In this document: one piece after another, positions 46,718-57,979 of the stretch
Layout: every line of letters begins with the position of its first letter
How positions within the stretch are numbered: the first letter of the stretch is position 1
NCBI RefSeq assembly: GCF_052857255.1
Contig: NC_135504.1
Location: forward strand, 133,412,929 to 133,476,928
Source of the DNA: Amblyomma americanum
Taxonomy: Eukaryota; Arthropoda; Arachnida; Ixodida; Ixodidae
Reading direction: 5' to 3'
Length of the DNA: 64,000 nucleotides
Notes under the pieces: model-generated
The model's input: only the letters and a program-made list of their open reading frames with translations
What the model was told of the DNA's origin: nothing
The model's database searches: none
Program-made: the position numbers and the translations under genes

Positions 46718-47197
46718 GACCGCCCCGCCGGGAGAAGGAGATCCCGATGGTCAGGAGACTGCATCCGCTGTCCAGAGGGATGTCGCTCGATGATGCTCGT
46801 AAACGAAACCGGTCGTCCCTCGACGTTGCTTGAGCGCAGCGCACAGAGAAGGCCTCGTTCTCAGGTTCAGGATCACACAGGGCACTGCAAAGTCACTTCA
46901 GGAGAGTTGCCATTTTTGTGCTCGTTCCCAGCAAGCGTTAGAACTACGCCGAAACGCAACCGCTCAGTGAGCAAGCACGAGACAACCCTCACTAAGCTCT
47001 GCCAGGCTCTTTCCCCTTTTATACTACTGCCTAGTTCCTTACAGTAGTCAAGCAGCACTCAGAACGCGTCCACAAATTGGAAAATTGCACTAGAAAGCAC
47101 ATAATCACTTTGAAACACTAAACAAAAGCAATATGTTAAAAATCCTGCCTCAGGAAGAAAACATCAGTAACCAACAACTTTGAGGCGGATTCCTACG
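46718..47197 (-). other. Gypsy 3' internal non-coding segment with a second TATA-like box
   Basis: 480 bp between the pol stop and the 3' LTR, where integrase would be expected. No long frame and no zinc-finger or D,D-35-E pattern is visible. It has TATAAAAGG on the minus strand at 47016-47023, with a 7-bp inverted repeat (ACTACTG/CAGTAGT) just upstream. It also has a CCCTGTGTGAT string near 46874-46884 that recurs in the leader near 50514-50524. This looks like a remnant of another LTR or promoter region, which would make the element a mosaic. The stretch just before the LTR is only weakly purine-rich, so a polypurine tract is not clear. Confidence 0.5.
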
Positions 47198-50100
47198 TTA
47201 GGGGCTTCGACTCAAGCCATCGGCGTTATCGTTGAGACTCCCCTTTTTGTAACGCACCTCAAAGGAATATTGTTGCAAAGCGAGGCTCCAGCGCAGGAGG
47301 CGGCCATTTTTGGGAGATATGGTCTGCAGCCATTGGAGAGGGCAGTGATCCGTCTCAATGATAAACCTCGAGCCGGCTAGGTAGCATGACAATTTCTGAA
47401 CGGCCCACACGAGACACGCACACTCTTTCTCGGTGGCGCTGTATGCCTGCTCACGACAGGTCAGCTTACGACTAGCATACAGGACGGGGTGTTCCACTTC
47501 TCCATTGTCCCTTTGGCACAGTACAACGCCCATGCCTCGCTCACTAGCATCGCACTGAACAACGAACCCTTTTGTGTAGTCTGGCGATCGTAGCACAGGC
47601 TGGCTTGTTAGGGCGCTCTTTAGGGCGCTGAAAGCTCTTTCCTTGGTCTCGCTCCAGACGACTGTTTGGGGCTCTGTTTTTCTTAGAGCATCCGTCAGGG
47701 GAGCCGCGATATCGGAGTACCTGGGGATGTACCTCTGATAGTAGCCGGCGACACCTAAGAACGACCGAATATCGGTCTTCGTACGCGGTTGCGGGAAGTC
47801 TCGCACAGCCGCCACCTTTATTTCAGAGGGCCGGCGACGACCCTGTCCAATCAAGTGACCGAGGTAGGCAACCTCGGCCTGTGCTAATTGGCACTTGGGA
47901 GCCTTGATTGTCAAGCCCGCTTCGCGCAGGCGGGTTAGCACTGCCCGCAAGTGTGCCATATGGTCAGACCAGGATGCGGATAATATCGCTACGTCGTCTA
48001 AATACGGTAAAGCGAATTCTTCCTGTCCCCGCAACACTTTGTCCATGAGGCTTGAAAAGCAGTATGGCGCGTTCTTCAAACCAAAACTCAAAACTTTAGG
48101 ACGGAATGTTCCCATTGGTGAAATGAACGCCGCATACCTACTAGCCTCTTCTGTAAGTGGAACCTGCCAATAACCCCTGACAAGATCTAGGGTGGAAATA
48201 AACTGAGCGCTACTAACTTTCTCAAGGCGCTCCTCGATGTTAGGGATCGGATAAATTTGATCCTTAGTAATGGAATTAAGCCTGCGGTAGTCGACGCAAG
48301 GACGAGGTCCCTTGCCCGGTACCTCAACTAAAATCAAAGGGGAGGTATAATCACTCTCACCCGCCTCAATAACACCGAGCTGTAGCATTTTCTTTACCTC
48401 AGCCTCCATAATATCGCGCTGGCGGGGTGACACCCTGTACGCCTTGGATCGTACTGGTTCTGGGGAGGTAAGTTCTATATCATGCGTAAGGACAGAAGTC
48501 CTACCAGGCCTCTCAGAGAACTGACCTTGAAACTCTTGTAAGAGTTGGTGTAGTTCGGTTTTCTGCTCAGCTGACAGCGGTGCTTTAATGATTAAGTCAC
48601 TAATGACCTGATCAGTGTCTTCCCTGTTCGGCACTGAGCCTAGTCCCGGAAGCTCGACCGGAAGCTCTTCTAACTTTCCCTTGTCGGGCATTTCCTCTCC
48701 AGTACCTGGTGCCTTCAACGCTACAGGCTCAAGTTTATCCAGTTCTGACGTGCTCGGAATATCAGCTTGCTGCGCCTCCGACCCTTTCTCATTGTTCGAC
48801 AACGTCGGCCCCGCAACTACCGCCTTTGCAGCGAGCTCCCGAACTCTCGATCTGGTTAAGGCCTGAACGCTAGCCTCCCCAAACAAAAGACCCTTCTCGC
48901 GCAGGAGGTGATCGGACCGGTTCGAAAATAGGTACGGGTACTGGGGGGGCAGCATAGATGACACTACGGCCTCCGTCTCAAGTGCTCCGAAAGGTCCTTC
49001 AATAAGCACTTTTGCTACGGGCAGACACACGCTGTGAGCTTCCACGGCTTGCTTGATCCAAGCGCACTCGCCCGTGAACATATCGGGTTCTACGTAAGAG
49101 GGGTGAACTATATCCATTGTAGCTGCGGAATCACGAAGCACTCGGCACTCTTTCCCGTTCACGAGGAAGTCTCGCATGTAAGGCTCGAGAAGCTTCATGT
49201 TCTCGTCAGTGCTACATATTGACAAACAGACGACTTCTCTTTTTGTTTCTAGACACTGCGCCGAAAAGTGACCCGGCTTCTGGCACGTATAACACACGCG
49301 CGCTTGCCTCGCCTCGAACCGCTTTCTGCGTTCGGCTTCGGCTGCCGCCGTCTCCTTACGTTCGGTCGGACTGCTTTCACTCGCATCCGCACTACGCGTG
49401 TCCCCCCTTGCTCTCATGGGTGTGAACTTCGGCCTCTCAGACTTGGAGCCAAATTCACCCTTTTGACCGTCCTTAGCTCCGCGAGCCCGACGCGTCACAA
49501 ACTCCTCGGCTAGCTCGGCGGCTTTAGCCACTGTACTAACGTCTGGCCTATCCAAGACCCAGTACCGCACGTTCTCAGGTAACCGACTGTAAAACTGTTC
49601 CAGCCCGAAACACTGCAGAATTTTCTCGTGGTCACCAAACGCTTTCTCTTCTTTGAGCCACTCCTGCATGTTTGACATAAGCCTGTAGGCAAACTCTGTA
49701 TATGACTCGTTTCTGCCTTTTTCATTTTCCCGAAACTTCCGACGGAACGCCTCCGCTGACAGCCTGTACTTTTTTAGCAGACTTGATTTCACTTGGTCGA
49801 AATCCTCTGCCTCCTCTCTCTTCAAGCGAGCGACTACGTCGGCCGCCTCGGCGGGTAACAAAGTGAGCAAGCGCTGTGGCCACGTTTCCCGAGAGAACCC
49901 CTGCTTCTCGCACGTTCGCTCAAAGTTAACCAGGAACAAACCAATGTCCTCTCCAAGCTTAAACGGCCGCATCAGGTCAGTCATTTTGAACGATACCCGT
50001 TCTCCTGCACCGTGTGCCTGACTTCCATTACGAGCGCGTTCCATCTCTACCTCGAGACGCTTCATTTCCAAAGCGCGCTCTTCTTTCTCTTTTTGCTCTT

Positions 50101-50317
50101 TACGTTCGCGCTCGTCTTTCTGCTCTTTACGTTCGCGCTCCTCTTTTTGCTCCCTCTCCTCAATGGTCTCAAGGCATTCCGACAGCTCGTCATCCTCAGC
50201 CTCCAACTCAAGCATAGCCCTTAGCAGTTCTGGTTTTCTGAGTTTGTCTGAGACATCTAGACCCAACTCTCTTGCAAGCTCCAGCAATTTCGGTTTGCGC
50301 AACGACTTCAAATCCAT
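47198..50317 (-). CDS. Gag-Pol polyprotein (Gag, protease, RT, RNase H), no integrase
   Basis: A single 1039-aa frame with no gag-pol frameshift. The start at 50317 has an excellent context (GCAGCCATGG). Residues 1-40 are SAP-like (two KPKLL/KPELL helices), 50-95 a highly charged E/K/R coiled-coil-like stretch and about 110-285 a Gag capsid-like region. A CCHC zinc knuckle (CYTCQKPGHFSAQC) lies at 342-355. The protease active site is probably RDSAAT at 395-400, DSA where DSG or DTG is usual. The RT spans about 640-830, with D711 in TLDLVRGYW and YLDD at 772-775. RNase H spans about 915-1037, with D923, E963, D990 and D1033 as likely catalytic acids. The stop comes right after NADGLSRSP, where Gypsy Pol normally runs on into integrase. 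The protein should package RNA in a Gag particle and make cDNA. It is not a host gene. Confidence 0.93.
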   Translation of the reverse strand: MDLKSLRKPKLLELARELGLDVSDKLRKPELLRAMLELEAEDDELSECLETIEEREQKEERERKEQKDERERKEQKEKEERALEMKRLEVEMERARNGSQAHGAGERVSFKMTDLMRPFKLGEDIGLFLVNFERTCEKQGFSRETWPQRLLTLLPAEAADVVARLKREEAEDFDQVKSSLLKKYRLSAEAFRRKFRENEKGRNESYTEFAYRLMSNMQEWLKEEKAFGDHEKILQCFGLEQFYSRLPENVRYWVLDRPDVSTVAKAAELAEEFVTRRARGAKDGQKGEFGSKSERPKFTPMRARGDTRSADASESSPTERKETAAAEAERRKRFEARQARVCYTCQKPGHFSAQCLETKREVVCLSICSTDENMKLLEPYMRDFLVNGKECRVLRDSAATMDIVHPSYVEPDMFTGECAWIKQAVEAHSVCLPVAKVLIEGPFGALETEAVVSSMLPPQYPYLFSNRSDHLLREKGLLFGEASVQALTRSRVRELAAKAVVAGPTLSNNEKGSEAQQADIPSTSELDKLEPVALKAPGTGEEMPDKGKLEELPVELPGLGSVPNREDTDQVISDLIIKAPLSAEQKTELHQLLQEFQGQFSERPGRTSVLTHDIELTSPEPVRSKAYRVSPRQRDIMEAEVKKMLQLGVIEAGESDYTSPLILVEVPGKGPRPCVDYRRLNSITKDQIYPIPNIEERLEKVSSAQFISTLDLVRGYWQVPLTEEASRYAAFISPMGTFRPKVLSFGLKNAPYCFSSLMDKVLRGQEEFALPYLDDVAILSASWSDHMAHLRAVLTRLREAGLTIKAPKCQLAQAEVAYLGHLIGQGRRRPSEIKVAAVRDFPQPRTKTDIRSFLGVAGYYQRYIPRYSDIAAPLTDALRKTEPQTVVWSETKERAFSALKSALTSQPVLRSPDYTKGFVVQCDASERGMGVVLCQRDNGEVEHPVLYASRKLTCREQAYSATEKECACLVWAVQKLSCYLAGSRFIIETDHCPLQWLQTISPKNGRLLRWSLALQQYSFEVRYKKGSLNDNADGLSRSP

Positions 50318-50632
50318 GGCTGCTCCGAATGCTGCTTTCTCTACTGCCTACTATTGCCTTGCCGCAAACTAACCCGGCAGCAACGACAAACACAATTACC
50401 AGCTCTGTTTCTGACACTAACAAAAGCCTGGCAAAACTCAGAAGAAGAAAGTCCCGCACTCACCAAACCTCGCAGCCAAGAATTCAGCGCAGTCGTTCCG
50501 CTGCAGGCAACCAGTCATCACACAGGGCTCGTTGCACTGCTCCCGGATGGTCGTTGAGCTGCTCAGCATACAGTTGACCGCATATCTTCGCTGCTGGCCT
50601 CCGTTGTCGGAATCTCACCGCTGGCAACCAGT
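50318..50632 (-). other. Gypsy 5' leader between the 5' LTR and gag
   Basis: 315-bp untranslated leader. It starts with the candidate primer binding site, then repeats the string CTGGTTGCC about 115 bp further on (complement at 50506-50514), next to CCCTGTGTGAT. It ends in a strong start-codon context. Packaging signals are expected here but none can be named from sequence alone. Confidence 0.6.
50613..50630 (-). promoter_or_regulatory. Candidate primer binding site
   Basis: Two nt inside the 5' LTR, the coding strand reads TGGTTGCCAGCGGTGAGA, complementary to a tRNA 3' end finishing in ...GCTGGCAACCA. The TGG start and the position are right for a tRNA-primed Gypsy element. I cannot name the tRNA with confidence. 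Confidence 0.6.
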
Positions 50633-51181
50633 TGTTGCAAAAGGGTTGCAAGCCCCAAGGGTAGCGTTGGCCTGGCGGCCTGGGGCAAAGCTGGAAACAT
50701 CCGAAGGTCCCGGCAAAGGATGAGTCGACTGGCAACAGAACAACTTGTTTATTCTGGCATCTCAAAAGAGCAGCCGGTCAGGGCGACCACGTTACTCGAA
50801 GGAAGGAATCGAAGTCTCTCTTGGCGTCCGGCGCAGCTGTCTTTTATACCCTCGGAGTCGAGGGCAAGAAGGAACGGCTTGGGAAGAGGCGTCCGATACG
50901 GCGACGCTTGAACATGTCCAGACGTGACGGGCGCGTCCGCCAGGCCGGCGCCGGTCAGACCTCCTCGCCTCCCAGTTGGGGAGCTCCTCTCCCCGGCTGC
51001 CGCGCTTTGACAAGCGTGGGCAAAACATGCACACACACACACACACGCACGCACGACGACACGTGGCACTGAAACCTGCCTGGACGCGCTTGGCGGGAGG
51101 CGTTGCGGCAGCGATGAACGAAGCCGCGGCATCCGTTGCATCCGCGCCGGCTATACCGCGCGTCGTAGGCGAGACGTACCA
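50633..51181 (-). repeat. 5' LTR of the Gypsy element (549 bp)
   Basis: Pair of 46172-46717, with the same TG...CA ends (terminal TGG on the coding strand here against TGT in the other LTR). A CA/CG-rich microsatellite near 51028-51052 is 2 bp longer than in the 3' LTR. As the upstream LTR it should drive gag-pol transcription. Confidence 0.94.
50841..50848 (-). promoter_or_regulatory. TATA box of the 5' LTR
   Basis: The coding strand reads TATAAAAG in a GC-rich setting (GGGTATAAAAGACAGC). It lies about 330 nt into the LTR and about 93 nt before AATAAA (50748-50753), a plausible U3/R layout with transcription start some 25-30 nt downstream. Confidence 0.65.
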
Positions 51182-51185
51182 ACGT
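51182..51185. repeat. Target-site duplication, right, Gypsy element
   Basis: ACGT directly after the LTR end, continuing as GTGTCCGGAGTGCTGACGG, the normal satellite phase with one C-to-T change. Intact empty-site-like monomers with the same left flank (CTTACTAAAGCTTCACGTGC) are at 54621-54640 and near 62860. Confidence 0.72.
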
Positions 51186-54100
51186 GTGTCCGGAGTGCTG
51201 ACGGCGATTTTTGAAAGCCGGCGGTTTTAAAGCTCGCTGCCACGGCACATCACACGGGCCCCTATTAGCGTTCCACCTCTAACGGAAGCGTGGCGTGCGT
51301 CCGCTGTTCTGACGGTGAATTTTGAAAGCCGGCGGTTTTTAAAGCTCGCTACCACCGCACATCACAGGTGCCACTATTAGCGCTCCACCTCTAAGGAAAG
51401 CGTCACGTGCGTCCGGAGTGCTGACGGTGATTTTTGAAAGCCGGCGGTTTTAAAGCTCGCTACCACGGCACATCACACGCGCCCCTATTAGCGTTCCACC
51501 TCTAACGGAAGCGTCGCGTGCGTCCGGAGTGCTGACGGTGATTTTTGAAAGCCGGCGGTTTTAAAGCTCGCTACCACGGTACATCACACGTGCCCCTATT
51601 ATCGTTCCACCTCTAACAGAAGCGTGGCGTGCGTCCGGTGTTCTGACGGTGAATTTTGAAAGCCGGCGGATTTTAAAGCTCGCTACCAGCGCACATCACA
51701 GGTGCCCCTATTAGCGCTCCACCTCTAACGAAAGCGTCACGTGCGTCCGGAGTGCTGACGGTGATTTTTCAAAGCCGGCGGTTTTAAAGCTCGCTGCCAC
51801 GGCACATCACACGCGCCCCTGTTAGCGTTCCACCTCTAACGGAAGCGTGGCGTGCGTCCGCTGTTCTGACGGTGAATTTTGAAAGTCGGCGGTTTTTAAA
51901 GCTCGCTACCACCGCACATCACAGGTGCCCCTACTAGCGCTCCACCTCTAACGAAAGCGTCACTTGCGTCCGGAGTGCTGACGGTGATTTTGAAAGCCGG
52001 CGGTTTTAAAGCTCGCTACCACGGCACATCACACGCGCCGCTATTAGCGTTCCACCTCTAACGGAAGCGTGGCGTGCGTCCGCTTTTCTGACGGTGAGTT
52101 TTGAAAGCCGGCGGTTTTTAACGCTCGCTACCACCGCACATCACAGGTGCCTCTATTAGCGCTCCACCTCTAACGAAAGCGTCACGTGCGTCCGGAGTGC
52201 TGACGGAAATTTTTGAAAGCCGGCGGTTTTAAAGCTCGCTACAACAGCACATCACGCGCGCCCCCATTAGCGTTCCACCTCTTACGGAAGCGTCGCGTGC
52301 GTCCGGAGTGCTGACGGTGATTTTTGAAAGCCGGCGGTTTAAAGCTGGCTACCACGGAATATCAGACGCGCCCCTATCAGCGTTCCACCCCAAACGAAAG
52401 CGTGGCGTGCGTCCGGAGTGCTGACGGTGAATTTTGAAAACCGGCGGTTTCTAAAGCTCGTTACCAGCACACATCACAGGTGCCCCTATTAGCGCTCCAC
52501 CTCTAACGAAAGCGTCACGTTCGTGCAGAGTGCTGAGGATGAATTTTGAAATCCGGCGGTTTTAATGCTCACTACCACCGCACATTAAACGCGCCCCTAT
52601 TAGCGTTCCACCTCTATCGGAAGCGTGGCGTGCGTCCGGTGATCTGACGGTGAATTTTGAAAGCCGGCGGTTTCTAAAGCTCGCTACCACCGCACATCAC
52701 AGGTGCCCCTTTTAGCGCTCCACCTCTAACGGAAGCGTCACGTGCGTCCGGAGTGCTGACAGTGATTTTTGAAAGCCGGCGGATTTAAAGCTCGCTACCA
52801 CGGCACATCACACGCGCCCCTATTAGCGTTCCACCTCTAACGGAAGCGTGGCGTGCTTCCGGTGTTCTGACGGTGAATTTTGAAAGCCGGCGGTTTTTGA
52901 AGCTCGCTACCACCGCACATCACAGGTGCCCCTATTAGCGCTCCACCTCTATCGAAAGCGTCACGTGCGTCCGGAGTGCTGACGGTGAATTTTGACAGCC
53001 GGCGGTTTTTATAGCTCGCTACCACCGCACATCACAGGTGCCCCTATTAGCGCTCCACCTCAAATGAAAGCGTCACGTGCGTCCGGAGTGCTGACGGTGA
53101 TTTGTGAAAGCCGGCGGTTTTAGAGCTCGCTGCCACGGCACATCACACGCGCCCCTATTAGCGTTCCGCCTCTAACGTAAGCGTCGCGTGCGTCCGGTGC
53201 TCTGACGGTGAATTTTGAAAGCCGGCGGTTTTTAAAGCTCGCTACCACCGCACATCACAGGTGCCCCTATTAGCCCTCACTCCTCTAACGAAAGCGTCAC
53301 GTGCGTCCGGAGTCTGACGGTGATTTTTGAAAGCCGGCGGTTTTAAAGCTCGCTACCACGGCACATCACACTCGCCCCTATTAGCGTTCAACCTCTAACG
53401 GAAGCGTGGCGTGCGTCCGCTGTTCTGACGGTGAATTTTGAAAGACGGCGGTTTTAAAGCTCGCTACCACCACACATCACAGGTGCCCCTATTAGCGTTC
53501 CACCTCTAACGGAGGCGTCGCGTGCGTCCGGAGTGCTGACGGTGATTTTTGAAAGCCGGCGGTTTTAAAGCTCGCTACCTCGGCACATGACACGCGCCCC
53601 TATCAGCGTTCCACCTCAAATGAAAGCGTGGCGTGCGTCCGGAGTGCTGACGGTGAATTTTGAAAGCCGGCGGTTTTTAAAACTCGCTACCACCGCACAT
53701 CAGAGGTGCCCCTATTAGCGCTCCACCTCTAACAAAAGCGTCACGTGCGTTTCGAGTGCTGACGGTGATTTTTGAAAGCCGGCGGTTTTAAAGCTCGCTG
53801 CCACGGCACATCACACGCGCCCGTATTAGCGTTCCACCTCTAACGGAAGCGTGGCGTGCGTCCGCTCTTCTGACGGTGAGTTCTGAAAGCCGGCGGTTTT
53901 TAACGCTCGGTACCACCGCACATCACAGGTGCCTCTATTAGCGCTCCACCTCTAACGAAAGCGTCACGTGCGTCCGGAGTGCTGACGGTAATTTTTGAAA
54001 GCCGACGGTTTTAAAGCTCGCTGCCACGGCACATCACACGCGCCCCTATTAGCGTTCCATCTCTAACGGAAGCGTGGCGTGCGTCCGCTGTTCTGACGGT

Positions 54101-57100
54101 GAATTTTGAAAGCCGGCGGTTTTTAAAGCTCGCTACCACCGCACATCACAGGTGCGCCTATTAGCGCTCCACCTCTAACTAAAGCGTCTCGTGAGTCCGG
54201 AGTGCTGACGGTGATTTTTGAAAGCTGGAGGTTTTAAAGCTCGCTACCACGGCACATCACACGCGTCCCTATTAGCGTTCCACCTCTAACGGAAGCGTCG
54301 CGTGCGTCTGGTGTTCTGAGGGTGAATTTTGAAAGCCGGCGGGTTTTTAAGCTCGCTACCACCGCACATCACAGGTGCCCCTATTAGCGCTCCACGTCTA
54401 ACGAAAGCGTCACGTGCCTCCGGAGTGCTGACGGCGATTTTTGAAAGCCGGCGGTTTTAAAGCTCGCTGCCACGGCACATCACACGGGCCCCTATTAGCG
54501 TTCCACCTCTAACGGAAGCATGGCGTGCGTCCGCTGTTCTGACGGTGAATTTTGAAAGCCGGCGGTTTTTAAAGCTCGCTACCACCGCACATCACAGGTG
54601 TGCCTATTAGCGCTCCACCTCTTACTAAAGCTTCACGTGCGTCCGGAGTGCTGACGGTGATTTTTGAAATCCGGCGGTTTTAAAGCTCGCTACCACGGCA
54701 CATCACACGCGCCTCTATTAGCGTTCCACGTCTAACGGAAGCGTGGCGTGCGTCCGGTGTTCTGACGGTGAGTTTTGAAAGCCGGTGGTTTTTAAAGCTC
54801 GCTTCCACCGCACATCACAGGTGCCACTATTAGCGCTCCACCTCTAAGGAAAGCGTCACGTGCGTCCGGAGTGCTGACGGTGATTTTTGAAAGCCGGCGG
54901 TTTTAAAGCTCGCTACCACGGCACATCACACGCGCCCCTATTAGCGTTCCACCTCTAACGGAAGCGTCGCGTGCGTGCGGATTGCTGACGGTGATTTTTG
55001 AAAGCCGGCGGTTTTAAAGCTCGCTACCACGGTACATCACACGTGCCCTATTATCGTTCCACCTCTAACAGAAGCGTGGCGTGCGTCCGGTGTTCTGACG
55101 GTGAATTTTGAAAGCCGGCGGATTTTAAAGCTCGCTACCAGCGCACATCACAGGTGCCCCTATTAGCGCTCCACCTCTAACGAAAGCGTCACGTGCGTCC
55201 GGAGTGCTGACGGTGATTTTTCAAAGCCGGCGGTTTTAAAGCTCGCTGCCACGGCACATCACACGCGCCCCTGTTAGCGTTCCACCTCTAACGGAAGCGT
55301 GGCGTGCGTCCGCTGTTCTGACGGTGAATTTTGAAAGTCGGCGGTTTTTAAAGCTCGCTACCACCGCACATCACAGGTGCCCCTATTAGCGCTCCACCTC
55401 TAACGAAAGCGTCACTTGCGTCCGGAGTGCTGACGGTGATTTTGAAAGCCGGCTGGTTTTAAAGCCCGCTACCACGGCACATCACACGCGCCCCTATTAG
55501 CGTTCGACCTCTAACGGAAGCGTGGCGTGCGTCCGGTGATCTGACGGTGAATTTTGAAAGCCGGCGGTTTCTAAAGCTCGCTACCACCGCACATCACAGG
55601 TGCCCCTTTTAGCGCTCCACCTCTAACGGAAGCGTCACGTGCGTCCGGAGTGCTGACGGTGATTTTTGAAAGCAGGCGGTTTTAAAGCTCGCTACCACGG
55701 CACATCACACGCGCCCCTATTAGCGTTCCACCTCTAACAGAAGCGTCGCGTGCGTCCGGTGTTCTGACGGTGAATTTTAAAAGCCGGCGGTTTTTAAAGC
55801 TCGCTACCACCGCACATCACAGGTGCCCCTATTAGCGCTCCACCTCTAACGAAAGCGTCACGTGCGTGCAGAGTGCTGACAGTGATTTTTGAAAGCCGGC
55901 GGATTTAAAGCTCGCTACCACGGCACATCACACGCGCCCCTATTAGCGTTCCACCTCTAACGGAAGCGTGCGTGCTTCCGGTGTTCTGACGGTGAATTTT
56001 GAAAGCCGGCGGTTTTTGAAGCTCGCTACCACCGCACATCACAGGTGCCCCTATTAGCGCTCCACCTCTATCGAAAGCGTCACGTGCGTCCGGAGTGCTG
56101 ACGGTGAATTTTGACAGCCGGCGGTCTTTATAGCTCGCTACCACCGCACATCACAGGTGCCCCTATTAGCGCTCCACCTCAAACGAAAGCGTCACGTGCG
56201 TCCGGAGTGCTGACGGTGATTTGTGAAAGCCGGCGGTTTTAAAGCTCGCTGCCACGGCACATCACACGCGCCCCTATTAGCGTTCCGCCTCTAACGCAAG
56301 CGTCGCGTGCGTCCGGTGCTCTGACGGTGAATTTTGAAAGCCGGCGGTTTTAAAAGCTCGCTACCACCGCACATCACAGGTGCCCCTATTAGCACTCACA
56401 CCTCTAACGAAAGCGTCACGTGCGTCCGGAGTCTGACGGTGATTGTTGAAAGCAGGCGGTTTTAAAGCTCGCTAGCACGGCACATCACACTCGCCTCTAT
56501 TAGCGTTCAACCTCTAACGGAAGCGTGGCGTGCGTCCGGTGTTCTGACGGTGAGTTTTGAAAGCTGGCGGTTTTAAAGCTCGCTACCACGGCACATCACA
56601 CGCGCCCCTATTAGCGTTCCACCTCTAACGGAAGCGTCGCGTGCGTCTGGTGTTCTGAGGGTGAATTTTGAAAGCCGGCGGTTTTTAAAGCTCGCAACCA
56701 CCGCACATCACAGGTGCCCCTATTAGCGCTCCACGTCTAACGAAAGCGTCACGTGCGTCCGGAGTGCTGAAGGCGATATTTGAAAGCCGCCGGTATTAAC
56801 GCTCGCTGCCACGTCACATCACACGCGCCCCTATTAGCGTTCCACCTCTAACGGAAGCGTGGCGTGCGTCCGCTGTTCTGACGGTGAATTTTGAAAGCCG
56901 GCGGTTTTTAAAGCTCGCTACCACCGCACATCACAGGTGCGCCTATTAGCGCTCCACCTCTAACTAAAGCGTCACGTGCGTCCGGAGTGCTGACGGTGAT
57001 TTTTGAAAGCCGGCGGTTTTAAAGCTCGCTACCACGGCACATCACACGCGCCCCTATTAGCGTTCCACCTCTAACGGAAGCGTGGCGTGCGTCCGGTGTT

Positions 57101-57979
57101 CTGACGGTGAGTTTTGAAAGCCGGCGGTTTTTAAAGCTCGCTACCACCGCACATCACAGTTGCCCCTATTAGCGCTACACCTTTATAGAAAGCGTCACGT
57201 GCGTCCGGAGTGCTGACGGTGATTTTTGAAAGCCGGCGGTTTTAAAGCTCGCTACCACGGCACATCACACGCGCTCCTATTAGCGTTCCACCTTTAACGG
57301 AAGCGTCGCGTACGTCCGGTGTTCTGACGCTGAATTTTGAAAGCCGGCGGTTTTAAAAGCGCCCTACCACCGCACATCAGAGGTGCCCCTATTAGCGCTC
57401 CACCTCTAACGAAAGCGTCACGTGCGTCCGGAGTGCTGACGGTGAATTTTGAAAGCCGGCGGTTTTAAAGCTCGCTACCACGGCACATCACACGCGCCCC
57501 TATTAGCGTTCCACCTTTAACGGAAGCGTCGCGTGCGTCCGGAGTGCTGACGGTGATTTTTGAAAGCCGGCGGTTTTAAAGCTCGCTACCACGGTACATC
57601 ACACGTGCCCCTATTATCGTTCCACCTCTAACAGAAGCGTGGCGTGCGTCCGGTGTTCTGACGGTGAATTTTGAAAGCCGGCGGATTTTAAAGCTCGCTA
57701 CCAGCGCACATCACAGGTGCCCCTATTAGCGCTCCACCACTAACGAAAGCGTCACGTGCGCCCGGACTGCTGACGGTGATTTTTGAAAGCCGGCGATTTT
57801 AAAGCTCGCTGGCACGGCACATCACACGCGCCCCTATTAGCGTTCCACCTCTAACGGGAGCGTCGCGTGCGTCCGGAGTGCTGACGGTGATTTTTGAAAG
57901 CCGGCGGTTTTAATGCTCACTACCACCGCACATTAAACGCGCCCCTATTAGCGTTCCACCTCAAATGAAAGCGTGGCGT

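Larger units (their letters stand above)
46172..51181 (-). mobile_element. Ty3/Gypsy-type LTR retrotransposon lacking integrase
   Basis: A 5.0-kb element read on the minus strand: 5' LTR (50633-51181), primer binding site, leader, one gag-pol ORF (47198-50317), a 480-bp non-coding part and the 3' LTR (46172-46717). LTR ends are TG...CA, with ACGT on both outer sides. The LTRs differ by about two substitutions and two small indels, so the insertion is young. RT followed directly by RNase H places it in Ty3/Gypsy. No integrase and no env-like ORF fits in the space left, so mobility would need integrase from a related element. Confidence 0.93.

Noticed and set aside
46287..46844. Open frames of 115-185 codons in the Gypsy LTRs and internal ends, both strands
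   Set aside because: They overlap LTR promoter, poly-A and CA-repeat sequence, differ between the two LTRs because of small indels and show no recognisable domain.
46718..47197. Hidden or frameshifted integrase after the pol stop
   Set aside because: The frame after the TAA meets further stops within about 15-30 codons, there is no zinc-binding or D,D-35-E pattern in any frame that I could see, and the space is too short.
47895..48866. Plus-strand frames inside gag-pol
   Set aside because: They lie opposite the RT and linker coding sequence with no start context or domain.
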